From contig JAYEKL010000015.1 of assembly GCA_034660995.1 (NCBI GenBank), positions 1-23,037 of the forward strand: a stretch of DNA of 23,037 bases, in the 5' to 3' direction. The DNA is from JAYEKL01 sp034660995. GTDB taxonomy: Bacteria; Patescibacteriota; Minisyncoccia; JAHIHE01; JAGLIN01. The notes beneath the pieces are model-generated. The model was given only the letters and a program-made list of their open reading frames with translations. It was not told where the DNA came from and ran no database searches. Both the position numbers and the translations under genes were made by a program. Below are positions 8,300 to 15,339 of the stretch, in pieces (within the stretch, counting starts at the first letter, position 1; every line of letters starts with the position of its first letter).

Positions 8300-8406
8300 A
8301 TGTTGCCTTTTGACCTTATTTATTTTACTTCTTAAAATTTCATTTTGTGAAAATTTAAGAAGTGGGATAAAATTCCCGCCAAAAACATAAAAAGGAGGAA
8401 TGCTCT

Positions 8407-8730
8407 ATGGATAATAAAATTGATTGCGCTCGTCTTGAAACGGCTTTTCTGAAATACAAAAAGATGCTTGGCGACAATAACGAAGACAGCCCATTGTGGT
8501 ACTGGCTGTTTGAGTCTGCTATAAAATGCAACGAATACGAAATGGCAAGAAAAGTTATTCAAGAAATGTCAGCTAAAGCAGAAAATAAAGATGAAAAAGA
8601 TGATCTTGGTTATCACATTCTAATGGGAGTGATCAAGGTCATGGCGGAAACCAGAAAATCGTCTAGATTTTTCCAAAGATTATACTCTATCTCGTATCTC
8701 CCTCGCTCTCATTGCTTAAACTTAAAATAG
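8407..8730 (+). CDS. Small hypothetical protein (107 aa)
   Basis: I do not recognise this protein. A perfect SD AGGAGG (8393-8398) lies 8 bases before the ATG. The first 80 residues are acidic and look alpha-helical (LETAFLKYKKMLG, LFESAIKCNEYEMARKVIQEM), a pattern compatible with a short TPR-like helical pair, but this is only an impression. The last 25 or so residues are basic, unlike the rest, and their codons overlap the promoter of the next operon (8712-8740). The native C-terminus may therefore have been lost by a frameshift. There is no signal peptide or membrane segment. Confidence 0.6.
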   Translation: MDNKIDCARLETAFLKYKKMLGDNNEDSPLWYWLFESAIKCNEYEMARKVIQEMSAKAENKDEKDDLGYHILMGVIKVMAETRKSSRFFQRLYSISYLPRSHCLNLK

Positions 8731-8740
8731 TTAGTATACT
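8712..8740 (+). promoter_or_regulatory. Promoter of the HD/radical SAM/PRTase/CYTH operon
   Basis: TTGCTT (8712-8717), a 17-base spacer and TATACT (8735-8740). It lies about 50 bases before the ATG at 8793 and overlaps the 3' end of the preceding small gene. Confidence 0.65.
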
Positions 8741-8792
8741 AATTACAGTAACATTAAATAAAACACAATAATTTAAATAGAACAAATAAAAT

Positions 8793-9461
8793 ATGAAATC
8801 GTTTAAAAAGCAACTGCTTTGCATTGCGGAAAAAAAGATGCCAAAGAACGATCCTTCACACGATATTAACCACACTCTAAGAGTTCTTGCTATATCTGAA
8901 AAAATCGCAGTAGCAGAAAATGCCGATTTTGATATCATTGTTCCATCTGCAATATTTCATGATGTTATTAATTATCCCAAGAATCATCGCAAAAGATTAC
9001 ATAGCGCGAAAAAAAGCGCTAAGTTTGCGAAGAAAATATTAAATAAGACTGCTTCTTTTCCAAAAAATAAAATAGAAAAAGTTTATAATTCTATAAATTT
9101 TTGTTCCTTTACAAAAGCGTTAAAACCAGATTTTCTAGAAGCAAAAATTTTACAAGATGCGGATGGACTAGAAGCTACGGGGGCTATATCTATAATGAGA
9201 ACATTCTCTTCGGCTAGAACACTAAACAAAACTTTTTATAACACTTCGGATCCGTTTTGCGAAAAAAGAAAACCCGAAGATAATAGATATGCCCTAGATT
9301 TATTTTTTACAAGATTATTAGTAATTCAAAATAGATTACATACCAAAACAGCAAAAATGATGGCTAAAAAAAGAGTTGAATTTTTAAAAATATTTTTAAA
9401 AGAATTGGAATTTGAATTATTGGAAAATAATATGCATTTTCAAAACTTAAAATATGAATGA
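8793..9461 (+). CDS. HD-superfamily phosphohydrolase (YedJ-like), first gene of four-gene operon
   Basis: A 222-residue protein with the metal-binding HD pattern: SHDINH (His23, Asp24, His27), FHD (His56-Asp57) and QDAD (Asp122, Asp124). The later features GLEATGAISIMRTFSSA, DPF and YALDLFFTRLL match the YedJ-like branch of uncharacterised HD hydrolases. HD enzymes remove phosphate from nucleotides and other phosphate esters; the substrate here is unknown. No membrane segment or sensor domain is fused. The start ATG is at 8793 and no SD is clear. Its stop overlaps the next gene start by 8 bases, so translation is probably coupled. By context it should act on the substrate or product of the radical SAM/PRTase pair. 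Confidence 0.88.
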   Translation: MKSFKKQLLCIAEKKMPKNDPSHDINHTLRVLAISEKIAVAENADFDIIVPSAIFHDVINYPKNHRKRLHSAKKSAKFAKKILNKTASFPKNKIEKVYNSINFCSFTKALKPDFLEAKILQDADGLEATGAISIMRTFSSARTLNKTFYNTSDPFCEKRKPEDNRYALDLFFTRLLVIQNRLHTKTAKMMAKKRVEFLKIFLKELEFELLENNMHFQNLKYE

Positions 9462-10713
9462 CTTAAACAAATACAATGAAATACCTTTACTTGCAAAATG
9501 GAAAGCGCTACTTTTAGAATATGGAGTTGATTTAAATGATTTATATCTTTTTAACAATTATAAAGATATAGAGCTGTATAAAATTAAATACAGAATTTTG
9601 AATCCAGTAACAAAAAATCTAGAGGTTTATGATGAATCAGAAGATAACTCAATAATTCCTTCTGAAATTATTATAAAAAATGGTAAAGAGTCTTCAATAG
9701 CAAAGTTACGATACAGAAATGATTCGCCAATAGTTTTAGACACTGATAATAAAATCTTTTTTCTAAAAATAAAATCATCTGGAAAAAAAATACCGCTAAA
9801 AATAACATTAGTTAAAAAAAGAAACTATCAAAAACAAACACTTCCGAAAAAAATTAATAAAAATTGTCCAAAAATTGCAGACTTTATTGATTTTGTTGGT
9901 TTAGATAGAATGAGTGTTATATTTTTTGACGGATGTTGGAATTGGAATTGTAATAAAGCATGCTCTTTTTGTGACTTAAACCCAAAAAGAAAAAATTATA
10001 GTAGCGCAAAACCAACATTAAATACACTGTCTGATTATGACTTTAATATTGACAAATGGTGGCAATACTACAAAAAAGAATATCTTGAAGGATTGTCGTA
10101 TACTTTTGATTATTTATTAAAAACAGAAGAAATATTACCACACAAGCATTTGCTACTAATGTGCGGAAATCTTTCAAGCTCTAAAAAAGTATGGGATATA
10201 TCAATAGAAATCATTGATACGCTCAATAAAGTTTCAGATATTAATAAAATGGATAATTATTTAAACGTTTGTCCACATCCTAATATTAAATATCTAAAAA
10301 AAGTTAAAGAAAAAGGAATAAAAAGTGTGCAATATAATCTTGAAGTTATTGGTGAAAAAGATTTTAAAAAATTCTGTCCGGGAAAAATTAATTATAATCT
10401 TTTTATAAGTAAACTAGAAGAAGCAGTATCAATTATGGGCTTTGGAAATGTAAGAAGTAATTTTGTAATAGGAATTCAACCGACTGATAAACTGCTTGCA
10501 GGAATTAAAGAACTAGCTAAAAAAGGAATTGTAGCTGATTACAGTATATTTCAACCCAAACGATCAACTCCATTAGAAAACCATCCTGCGCCAGATATGG
10601 ATGTAATCGTATGTTTTACAAAAGAGTTGGTAAAAATATACAAGCAATATGACTTTAAGGGCATATATTGCAGATTAAGCAGTAGATCAAGTATTATTAA
10701 TGAATGCTTATGA
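9454..10713 (+). CDS. Radical SAM protein with N-terminal extension
   Basis: A 419-residue protein. The cluster-binding motif CNKACSFC (Cys166, Cys170, Cys173; C-x3-C-x2-C) marks a radical SAM enzyme, which cleaves S-adenosylmethionine to start radical chemistry. Other core elements fit the barrel: LLLMCGNLSSS after the cluster, YNLEVIGEKDFKKFCPG, NFVIGIQPT, and IFQPKRSTPLENHP near the end. This resembles the biotin-synthase-like group more than the methyltransferase or SPASM groups, with no extra cluster motif obvious at the C-terminus. About 150 residues precede the motif, which is unusual; the stretch is mixed alpha/beta and I do not recognise it. It overlaps both neighbours (8 bases and up to 10 bases). 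The reaction is unknown; nearby HD, PRTase and CYTH genes suggest a nucleotide-like substrate. Confidence 0.85.
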   Translation: MNDLNKYNEIPLLAKWKALLLEYGVDLNDLYLFNNYKDIELYKIKYRILNPVTKNLEVYDESEDNSIIPSEIIIKNGKESSIAKLRYRNDSPIVLDTDNKIFFLKIKSSGKKIPLKITLVKKRNYQKQTLPKKINKNCPKIADFIDFVGLDRMSVIFFDGCWNWNCNKACSFCDLNPKRKNYSSAKPTLNTLSDYDFNIDKWWQYYKKEYLEGLSYTFDYLLKTEEILPHKHLLLMCGNLSSSKKVWDISIEIIDTLNKVSDINKMDNYLNVCPHPNIKYLKKVKEKGIKSVQYNLEVIGEKDFKKFCPGKINYNLFISKLEEAVSIMGFGNVRSNFVIGIQPTDKLLAGIKELAKKGIVADYSIFQPKRSTPLENHPAPDMDVIVCFTKELVKIYKQYDFKGIYCRLSSRSSIINECL

Positions 10714-11750
10714 TAAAAAAATATCAAGAAAATTTAAAGTTCAACGATTATTTAACAATGGGCGACCATGGCAGAACAGGCGTTTTCGCAGTAACTAATA
10801 ATTGTGACGTGCTAACTAATAAAATCAAACACAATTGGAATTTTGAAAACACTGTAAATGGATTTTGGTTAAGATCTCCAGATATATCACTGTCAGATAT
10901 TACTGAGCCATTTAGAATTTATCAATTTGGAGACGATGACAAAATAAACTTTGCTTATTTAAAACTGTTGAAAAACTTAAAAGAACAGAAAAAATTAAAA
11001 CCAATAATGGACAGGATAGTAAGAGACAAAAAATATTGCAATTTTGATTTTTACATTTCAGAAGGACAAGTGCTGGAAAACGAAATAAGAATTGGCGGTT
11101 CAGATGAAAGAGTACACAATTTAGCAAGAGATGTTTTTAAAAAGTTAGTAAATACAAAGGAATGGACTAAATATCAAAATGAAACAATAACCTATCTTGG
11201 CGCAACAAGAAAAATACTAGTACATCATAAAGACATCAATGACTTTCATAAAAAAAGCATAAAATTTATAAAATATTTAAATCAATTAGGCAACTTATTA
11301 TATCTATCAGAAAAAGTTAATCTTCATATTGTAAATAACATAATTGAGCAATTACCTGATTATGATATTCTAATATTTTTACCAACAGGATGCTATAAAT
11401 ATATTACATTATTTTTAAATGAAGATACTGTTGATAAAATCATGTTATGGGAATTTCATATAGACAGAAATCAAAACAGAGTCAGCAAAGCATTAATTAA
11501 AAACATTAAGGGCAAAAGATGTTTGATTATTGATAAATCTTATACTGGAAAAACACTAAATTCTTTGGCAAATTTTGTTAAAAAAGAAGGTGGTAAACCA
11601 GTACGATTAGCCTTATTTCCTAAAAATAAGGTAGCCGTTAAAAATTCTGAATATATACTATTTTTGGATAGAATTATAAAAAGTGATACAATTAATTTAA
11701 GAAAAAATTGGGCAGAAAAACTATATAAAAAAATTATGTCTATAAAATAA
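10704..11750 (+). CDS. Phosphoribosyltransferase-like protein with unrecognised N-terminal domain
   Basis: A 348-residue protein counted from the ATG at 10704. The ATG at 10710 overlaps the previous stop as ATGA and is an equally good start. Residues about 215-315 look like a type I phosphoribosyltransferase fold: DILIFLPTGCYKYI, then GKRCLIIDKSYTGKTL (about 270-285), then a strand in GGKPVRLALFP. The PRPP loop normally reads DDxxxTGxT; here it is DKSYTGKT, with the second acidic residue replaced by Lys. Residues 1-200 are unrecognised; landmarks are TMGDHGRTGVF, NGFWLRSPD, FRIYQFGDDDK and GGSDERVHNLARD. It could attach or remove a ribose-5-phosphate group, or only bind such a ligand. It sits between radical SAM and CYTH genes, one base before the latter. 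Confidence 0.72.
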   Translation: MLMIKKYQENLKFNDYLTMGDHGRTGVFAVTNNCDVLTNKIKHNWNFENTVNGFWLRSPDISLSDITEPFRIYQFGDDDKINFAYLKLLKNLKEQKKLKPIMDRIVRDKKYCNFDFYISEGQVLENEIRIGGSDERVHNLARDVFKKLVNTKEWTKYQNETITYLGATRKILVHHKDINDFHKKSIKFIKYLNQLGNLLYLSEKVNLHIVNNIIEQLPDYDILIFLPTGCYKYITLFLNEDTVDKIMLWEFHIDRNQNRVSKALIKNIKGKRCLIIDKSYTGKTLNSLANFVKKEGGKPVRLALFPKNKVAVKNSEYILFLDRIIKSDTINLRKNWAEKLYKKIMSIK

Positions 11751-11751
11751 T

Positions 11752-12333
11752 ATGCAAAAAATAGAGAAAGAAATAAAAATTAAAATCAACGACATTGACG
11801 GATTAATTGGTCAACTTCTTCAAGACGGAGCTACAATTAAAAATAAGGCAATGCAAAAAACAGTAAGATTTGATACTATCAATGAAAACCTAGAAAAAAA
11901 AGGTGTATTTCTCAGAGTAAGAAGTGGTAATAAAAATACAATCACAATGAAAGAAAAAATAGGAAATGATAAAAATATAAGAGCTAGAAAAGAAACGGAA
12001 TTTGAAATAGAAGATATAGATAAAATGATCTATATTTTTAAAAAAATAGGTTTTGATTATATTAAAATAATGGAAAAATTCAGAATAAATCTGAATTATA
12101 AAAATGCCATATTATCTATTGACGAGTTGCCATTCGGCTTTTTTCTTGAGATAGAAGGAACAGAAAATCAAATTAATACGATATCTGATAAATTAAATTA
12201 TAGTACAAAAGACAAGATAATTGAAACATACTGGGATTTATTTGAAAATTACAAAAAGAAAAAAAATATAAAATCAAAAAATATAATATTTCCTAAAAAT
12301 TACATTTCAAAAATATTGTCATTGAAATATTAA
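11752..12333 (+). CDS. CYTH-domain protein (CyaB/thiamine-triphosphatase type), last gene of operon
   Basis: A 193-residue protein with CYTH hallmarks: N-terminal ExExK (EKEIK, Glu5-Lys9), VRFDT, FLRVRSG, TITMKEK, RKETEFEI, and LSIDELPFGFFLEIEG near the end of the tunnel fold. CYTH enzymes bind triphosphates with metal ions inside a beta-tunnel. Known members are class IV adenylate cyclases, thiamine triphosphatases and inorganic triphosphatases. The KEIKIKI start and the DELPFGFFLEIEG stretch resemble the CyaB-like branch. The C-terminal 30 residues (lysine-rich, then IIFPKNYISKIL) are an extension. It starts one base after the previous stop, so it is firmly part of the operon. It could cyclise or hydrolyse a nucleoside triphosphate made or used by the upstream enzymes. 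Confidence 0.9.
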   Translation: MQKIEKEIKIKINDIDGLIGQLLQDGATIKNKAMQKTVRFDTINENLEKKGVFLRVRSGNKNTITMKEKIGNDKNIRARKETEFEIEDIDKMIYIFKKIGFDYIKIMEKFRINLNYKNAILSIDELPFGFFLEIEGTENQINTISDKLNYSTKDKIIETYWDLFENYKKKKNIKSKNIIFPKNYISKILSLKY

Positions 12334-12441
12334 AAATAGTAAAATTAAATACAACTAATTAAATGAATAAGAAAATAAATAAAAAATGAAAATAGCGATT
12401 AATTCTTGAACTTAGAAACGCTCCGTGTAAACGCTTTCCTT

Positions 12442-12478
12442 AAAAAAAATAAGAGATAGAAAATTCTATCTCTGTTTT
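12442..12478. terminator. Bidirectional terminator between convergent operons
   Basis: Perfect stem AGAGATAGA (12452-12460) with TCTATCTCT (12465-12473), loop AAAT. On plus it is followed by GTTTT, on minus by TATTTTTTTT. It can close both the CYTH operon and the minus-strand mevalonate cluster, though it sits 25-30 bases past the DUF35 stop. Confidence 0.8.
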
Positions 12479-12502
12479 AATTTTATCTTGATAGAAATTA
12501 AT

Positions 12503-12895
12503 TTATTGTGGCTCAAATTTAGCGCCATAATAAATTATTCCTTTATTTCCGTCCTCCCCCAGCTTTCTAAAGACCGGTTTTACCTCCATTCCGATCTCCA
12601 CACCATCTAGTCTTACATTCACTATCTGCCCAGTAAGTCTTGGCCCCTCATCTAGTTTGATGATCGCCAAAATATAAGGCACTTGTCCAGAGTGTCCTTC
12701 CGGCACAGCGTGAATTACTGTGTAAGAGACTACCTTTCCTGTTCCCTTAAACAGGTATTCCTCCATTTTTCCATCCCTCCTGCAACGAGGACAGATGGTT
12801 CTTGACGGAAAATAATACTTTCCGCAAGTTCTACAATGCGTACCTGCTAAGTTGTATCGTGAAGGGATATGTCTCCATATACTTGCTACACTCAT
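12503..12895 (-). CDS. DUF35 zinc-ribbon/OB-fold protein of the thiolase-HMGCS complex
   Basis: A 130-residue protein. The zinc ribbon has Cys21, Cys24, Cys35 and Cys38 (HCRTCGKYYF, TICPRC). The OB-fold follows, with GKVVSYTVIHAVPEGH, PYILAIIKLDEG and TGQIV. In methanogens such a protein bridges thiolase and HMG-CoA synthase in one complex and holds the CoA tail, so acetoacetyl-CoA is channelled (family knowledge). The start is chosen as the ATG at 12895, because AGAGGTGAT directly precedes it at proper spacing; the GTG at 12904 lies inside that SD. It is the third gene after HMG-CoA synthase and thiolase, starting 12 bases after the thiolase stop. Confidence 0.9.
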   Translation of the reverse strand: MSVASIWRHIPSRYNLAGTHCRTCGKYYFPSRTICPRCRRDGKMEEYLFKGTGKVVSYTVIHAVPEGHSGQVPYILAIIKLDEGPRLTGQIVNVRLDGVEIGMEVKPVFRKLGEDGNKGIIYYGAKFEPQ

Positions 12896-12907
12896 TTCAA
12901 TCACCTC

Positions 12908-14068
12908 TTATCTCGTAAGAATATGCGCTACGGCGGTTCCGCCTGATCCACCAACATTATGTGCCATTCCGACTTCGCCTGTGACCTGTCGCTTTCCTGC
13001 CTCGCCCCTCAGTTGTTGCACAATCTCAACGACTTGCTTGATGCCTGTCGCACCGACCGGATGTCCGCACGCTTTGAGACCGCCTGATGGATTTACAGGC
13101 AAATCACCATCAATCGCAGTCACTCCGTCTTCGGTTACCTTTCCGCCAATACCCTTTTCAAAAAATCCAAGATCCTCAATCGCGCAAATTTCCGCTATTG
13201 TAAAACAGTCATGTACCTCCACAAAATCTATATCCGAAGGCGTCATTCCTGCCATCTTGTATGCGCGAGATGCGGCAGACATAGTTGCAGTGAGCGTGGT
13301 GATATCTGCGCGGTCGTGCAAAGCTATAACATCGGACGCCTGCGCGCTCGCCTTGATGAAGATAGGAGTATCTGTATACTCTCTTGCCTTCTCTGCTGGC
13401 GCAAGTACTACGGCAGCGGCACCATCAGAAAGTGGGGAACAATCAAATATGTGAAGTGGATCTGCGATCATTGTAGATCGCAATACCGCTTCCACTGATA
13501 TCTCGTTTTGAAACTGCGCCTTTGAATTCATCGTTGCGTTATGATGATTCTTTACAGCCACAGACGCAAGTTGCTCCGGCGTGGTCCCATACTCATGCAT
13601 ATGTCTGCGCGCGATCATTGCGTAAAGTCCTGGAAATGTAGCGCCTGCAAAACCCTCCCATTCTCTGTCAGCTGCTGCCGTGAGCATATCAGTTGCTGCT
13701 TGCGTGCTAACATCGGTCATTTTTTCTACACCAGCTGCAATTACAATATCTGAGTGCCCTGATGCAACTGCGAGCATACCCATTCTAAGCGCAAGTCCAC
13801 CTGACGCGCATGCTGCTTCCACACGTGTGGATGGTATATGCAAACTTGCAAGACCCGAATAATCAGCGATTAACGCCGACACATGCTCTTGTTCTATAAA
13901 CCTGCCAGCGCTCATATTTCCGCCGACGATTTCATCAATTTCCTTTCCTTGTACGCAGGCATCTTTAATTGCCTCTATACCCGCTTCCACGAAGATGTCT
14001 CGGAACGACTTATTCCAAAATTCTCCAAACGGTGTACAACCAATTCCTATAATTGCTACTTCTCTCAT
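12908..14068 (-). CDS. Acetyl-CoA C-acetyltransferase (archaeal-type thiolase)
   Basis: A 386-residue thiolase-fold enzyme. The nucleophile is Cys87 in VEAACASGG. The second half carries VEVHDCFTIAEI and NPSGGLKACGHPVGATG, where the His and Cys serve as acid/base. The final AHNVGGSGGTAVAHIL is typical of the archaeal/SCP-x-like group. It would condense two acetyl-CoA into acetoacetyl-CoA, the first step of the mevalonate pathway. It starts with ATG after AGAGGTG and lies 17 bases downstream of HMG-CoA synthase. Composition is clearly richer in G+C than neighbouring operons. The family also includes acyl-CoA thiolases, but the neighbours fix the likely role. Confidence 0.93.
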   Translation of the reverse strand: MREVAIIGIGCTPFGEFWNKSFRDIFVEAGIEAIKDACVQGKEIDEIVGGNMSAGRFIEQEHVSALIADYSGLASLHIPSTRVEAACASGGLALRMGMLAVASGHSDIVIAAGVEKMTDVSTQAATDMLTAAADREWEGFAGATFPGLYAMIARRHMHEYGTTPEQLASVAVKNHHNATMNSKAQFQNEISVEAVLRSTMIADPLHIFDCSPLSDGAAAVVLAPAEKAREYTDTPIFIKASAQASDVIALHDRADITTLTATMSAASRAYKMAGMTPSDIDFVEVHDCFTIAEICAIEDLGFFEKGIGGKVTEDGVTAIDGDLPVNPSGGLKACGHPVGATGIKQVVEIVQQLRGEAGKRQVTGEVGMAHNVGGSGGTAVAHILTR

Positions 14069-14085
14069 TTTGTTTCACCTCTTTC

Positions 14086-15129
14086 TTAAATTCTTATCTT
14101 TCCTTTATTCCTCGCATAAGTTGAGTAACTGATATACTCCTTATCAGCAAGAAGTTCAGAAACACTCGGCGCGCCGTTCCGAATACCGTTGAGCCGGTCT
14201 GTGACCTGAAGACTGAACGCATCACTTCCTGCGCCAGACCCGAATGAGGTCATAAAGATTCGATCATCAGCTGATGCGACATCAAGAATTGCAGCAAGTC
14301 CGATCATACACGACGCAGAGTACGTGTTCCCCAGCATAGTAACCATAATTCCCGGTTCAATCTGCTCGGAAGTGAAACCTAGGTCAGCTGCAACCCGCCG
14401 TGGAAACTTTCCATTTGGCTGATGAAATACAGCATAGTCGTAATCTTCTGGTTCGGCATTGAGATCTGTTAATAATCCTCTCGCAGCCGATACGATATGC
14501 TTAAAGTACGCTGGCTCACCAGTAAATCTGCCTCCATGCTCAGGATACGACGCTCCATCTCTACGCCAAAAATCAGGCGTATCTGTGGTAAACGAGAACA
14601 TGCCCTCAATCTCTACAGCTATTTGATTCGGATCTCTGCCAATAATATAGGCAGCTCCTCCTGCGGCAGCGGTATATTCAAGCGCATCTCCAGGCGCGCC
14701 TTGCGCAACATCAGCGCCAATGGCAAGCCCGAGATCAATCCTATTGGATTCAACAAGACCCATACAAGCCTGGATCCCAGCAGTTCCCGCTTTACATGCA
14801 AATTCAAAATCCGCAGCTGTAAGATTGGGTGTTGCGCAAATAGCATCAGCCACAATAGTACTTGTCGGTTTCACTGCATAAGGATGGCTCTCTGATCCAG
14901 TATAGATAGCGCCGATACATAACGGATCAATCTCTGCTCGATTGACCGCATTCCGTGCCGCTTCCACAGCAATAGTCGCTGTATCCTCATCAAGATCTGG
15001 CACTGACTTCTCTTCTACACGAAGCCCGCCTACGATGCTTTGTACATCCGCACCCCAGACTTTTGCGATCTCAGATACTTTAATTCTATAACGTGGTATG
15101 TACACTCCATAACTTACAATTCCTATCAT
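14086..15129 (-). CDS. Hydroxymethylglutaryl-CoA synthase (archaeal type)
   Basis: A 347-residue thiolase-superfamily enzyme, the length of archaeal HMG-CoA synthases and shorter than most eukaryotic ones. Catalytic residues are visible: Glu80 in YTGSESHPYAVKP, Cys112 in ADFEFACKAGTAG and His236 in AVFHQPNGKFP. It condenses acetoacetyl-CoA with acetyl-CoA to HMG-CoA. ATG follows AAAGGTGATG, an SD strongly matching the 16S tail and common in methanogens. It is first in a three-gene unit with thiolase and DUF35. HMG-CoA reductase and the mevalonate kinases are not in this window. Row 14161-14220 has 36 G+C of 60 bases, against 9 of 60 in row 11641-11700. Confidence 0.95.
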   Translation of the reverse strand: MIGIVSYGVYIPRYRIKVSEIAKVWGADVQSIVGGLRVEEKSVPDLDEDTATIAVEAARNAVNRAEIDPLCIGAIYTGSESHPYAVKPTSTIVADAICATPNLTAADFEFACKAGTAGIQACMGLVESNRIDLGLAIGADVAQGAPGDALEYTAAAGGAAYIIGRDPNQIAVEIEGMFSFTTDTPDFWRRDGASYPEHGGRFTGEPAYFKHIVSAARGLLTDLNAEPEDYDYAVFHQPNGKFPRRVAADLGFTSEQIEPGIMVTMLGNTYSASCMIGLAAILDVASADDRIFMTSFGSGAGSDAFSLQVTDRLNGIRNGAPSVSELLADKEYISYSTYARNKGKIRI

Positions 15130-15243
15130 TTTATCATCACCTTTTATATTCTTCCTGATTATCTAATAACAGCCAAAGTAAAACAATATCCAGTATTCAT
15201 TCTGGAAATTATCTGCTGTTTTTAGATTAACCAGAGTAGCTTT

Positions 15244-15271
15244 AATCTATCATTATTCCTTAAAAAGTCAA
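15244..15271 (-). promoter_or_regulatory. Candidate promoter for the HMGCS-thiolase-DUF35 operon
   Basis: On the minus strand TTGACT (15266-15271), a 16-base spacer and TAGATT (15244-15249). The predicted leader is about 110 bases and includes hairpin CCAG/CTGG at 15190-15205. If active, the archaeal-type genes are read from a bacterial promoter. Confidence 0.45.
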
Positions 15272-15299
15272 GAAAAAAAGATAAACTAAAATCTATAGA

Positions 15300-15325
15300 T
15301 AAAAAATCCCAAAAAAGATTGGGAT
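15300..15325 (-). terminator. Terminator of the purB transcript
   Basis: On minus, arms ATCCCAA (15319-15325) and TTGGGAT (15306-15312) are followed by a T-run (15301-15306, partly in the arm). It sits 15 bases after the lyase stop and separates it from the HMGCS promoter. Confidence 0.8.
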
Positions 15326-15339
15326 AAAATTTCGATGTA

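Larger units (their letters stand above)
7940..8406. other. Non-coding stretch with promoter-like and hairpin signals
   Basis: No protein gene is visible. Contents in order: interrupted palindrome ACTTTCTT/AAGAAAGT (7979-7986, 7997-8004); a plus-strand promoter candidate (8119-8147); an RNA-like segment closed by a stem and T-run (8154-8244); a second weaker terminator-like hairpin (8275-8299); a hairpin GTGGGA/TCCCGC just before the SD of the next gene (about 8362-8379). Confidence 0.6.

Noticed and set aside
8332..8562. 76-residue minus frame over the 107-aa gene
   Set aside because: The plus gene has AGGAGG at ideal spacing; the minus frame has no start signals and a composition typical of antisense A/T-rich DNA.
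8793..9461. RelA/SpoT-type (p)ppGpp hydrolase
   Set aside because: The HD pattern and downstream motifs match the YedJ-like group; there is no synthetase, TGS or ACT domain.
9454..12333. Known CBASS, CRISPR type III cyclic-nucleotide or Thoeris defence system
   Set aside because: No CD-NTase, Cas10/Palm, TIR or typical effector gene (nuclease, membrane pore) is present. CYTH and HD alone do not support such a call.
12419..12441. Small gene or regulatory RNA between the CYTH and DUF35 genes
   Set aside because: Only very short frames occur and the sole clear structure is the bidirectional terminator.
12852..13454. 200-residue open frame on plus across the thiolase gene
   Set aside because: It is the antisense shadow of the G+C-rich thiolase, with low-complexity Pro/Ser/Thr composition and no start signal.
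14497..14895. 132-residue open frame on plus opposite HMG-CoA synthase
   Set aside because: Antisense shadow with no domain and no SD. The minus-strand gene has all catalytic residues.
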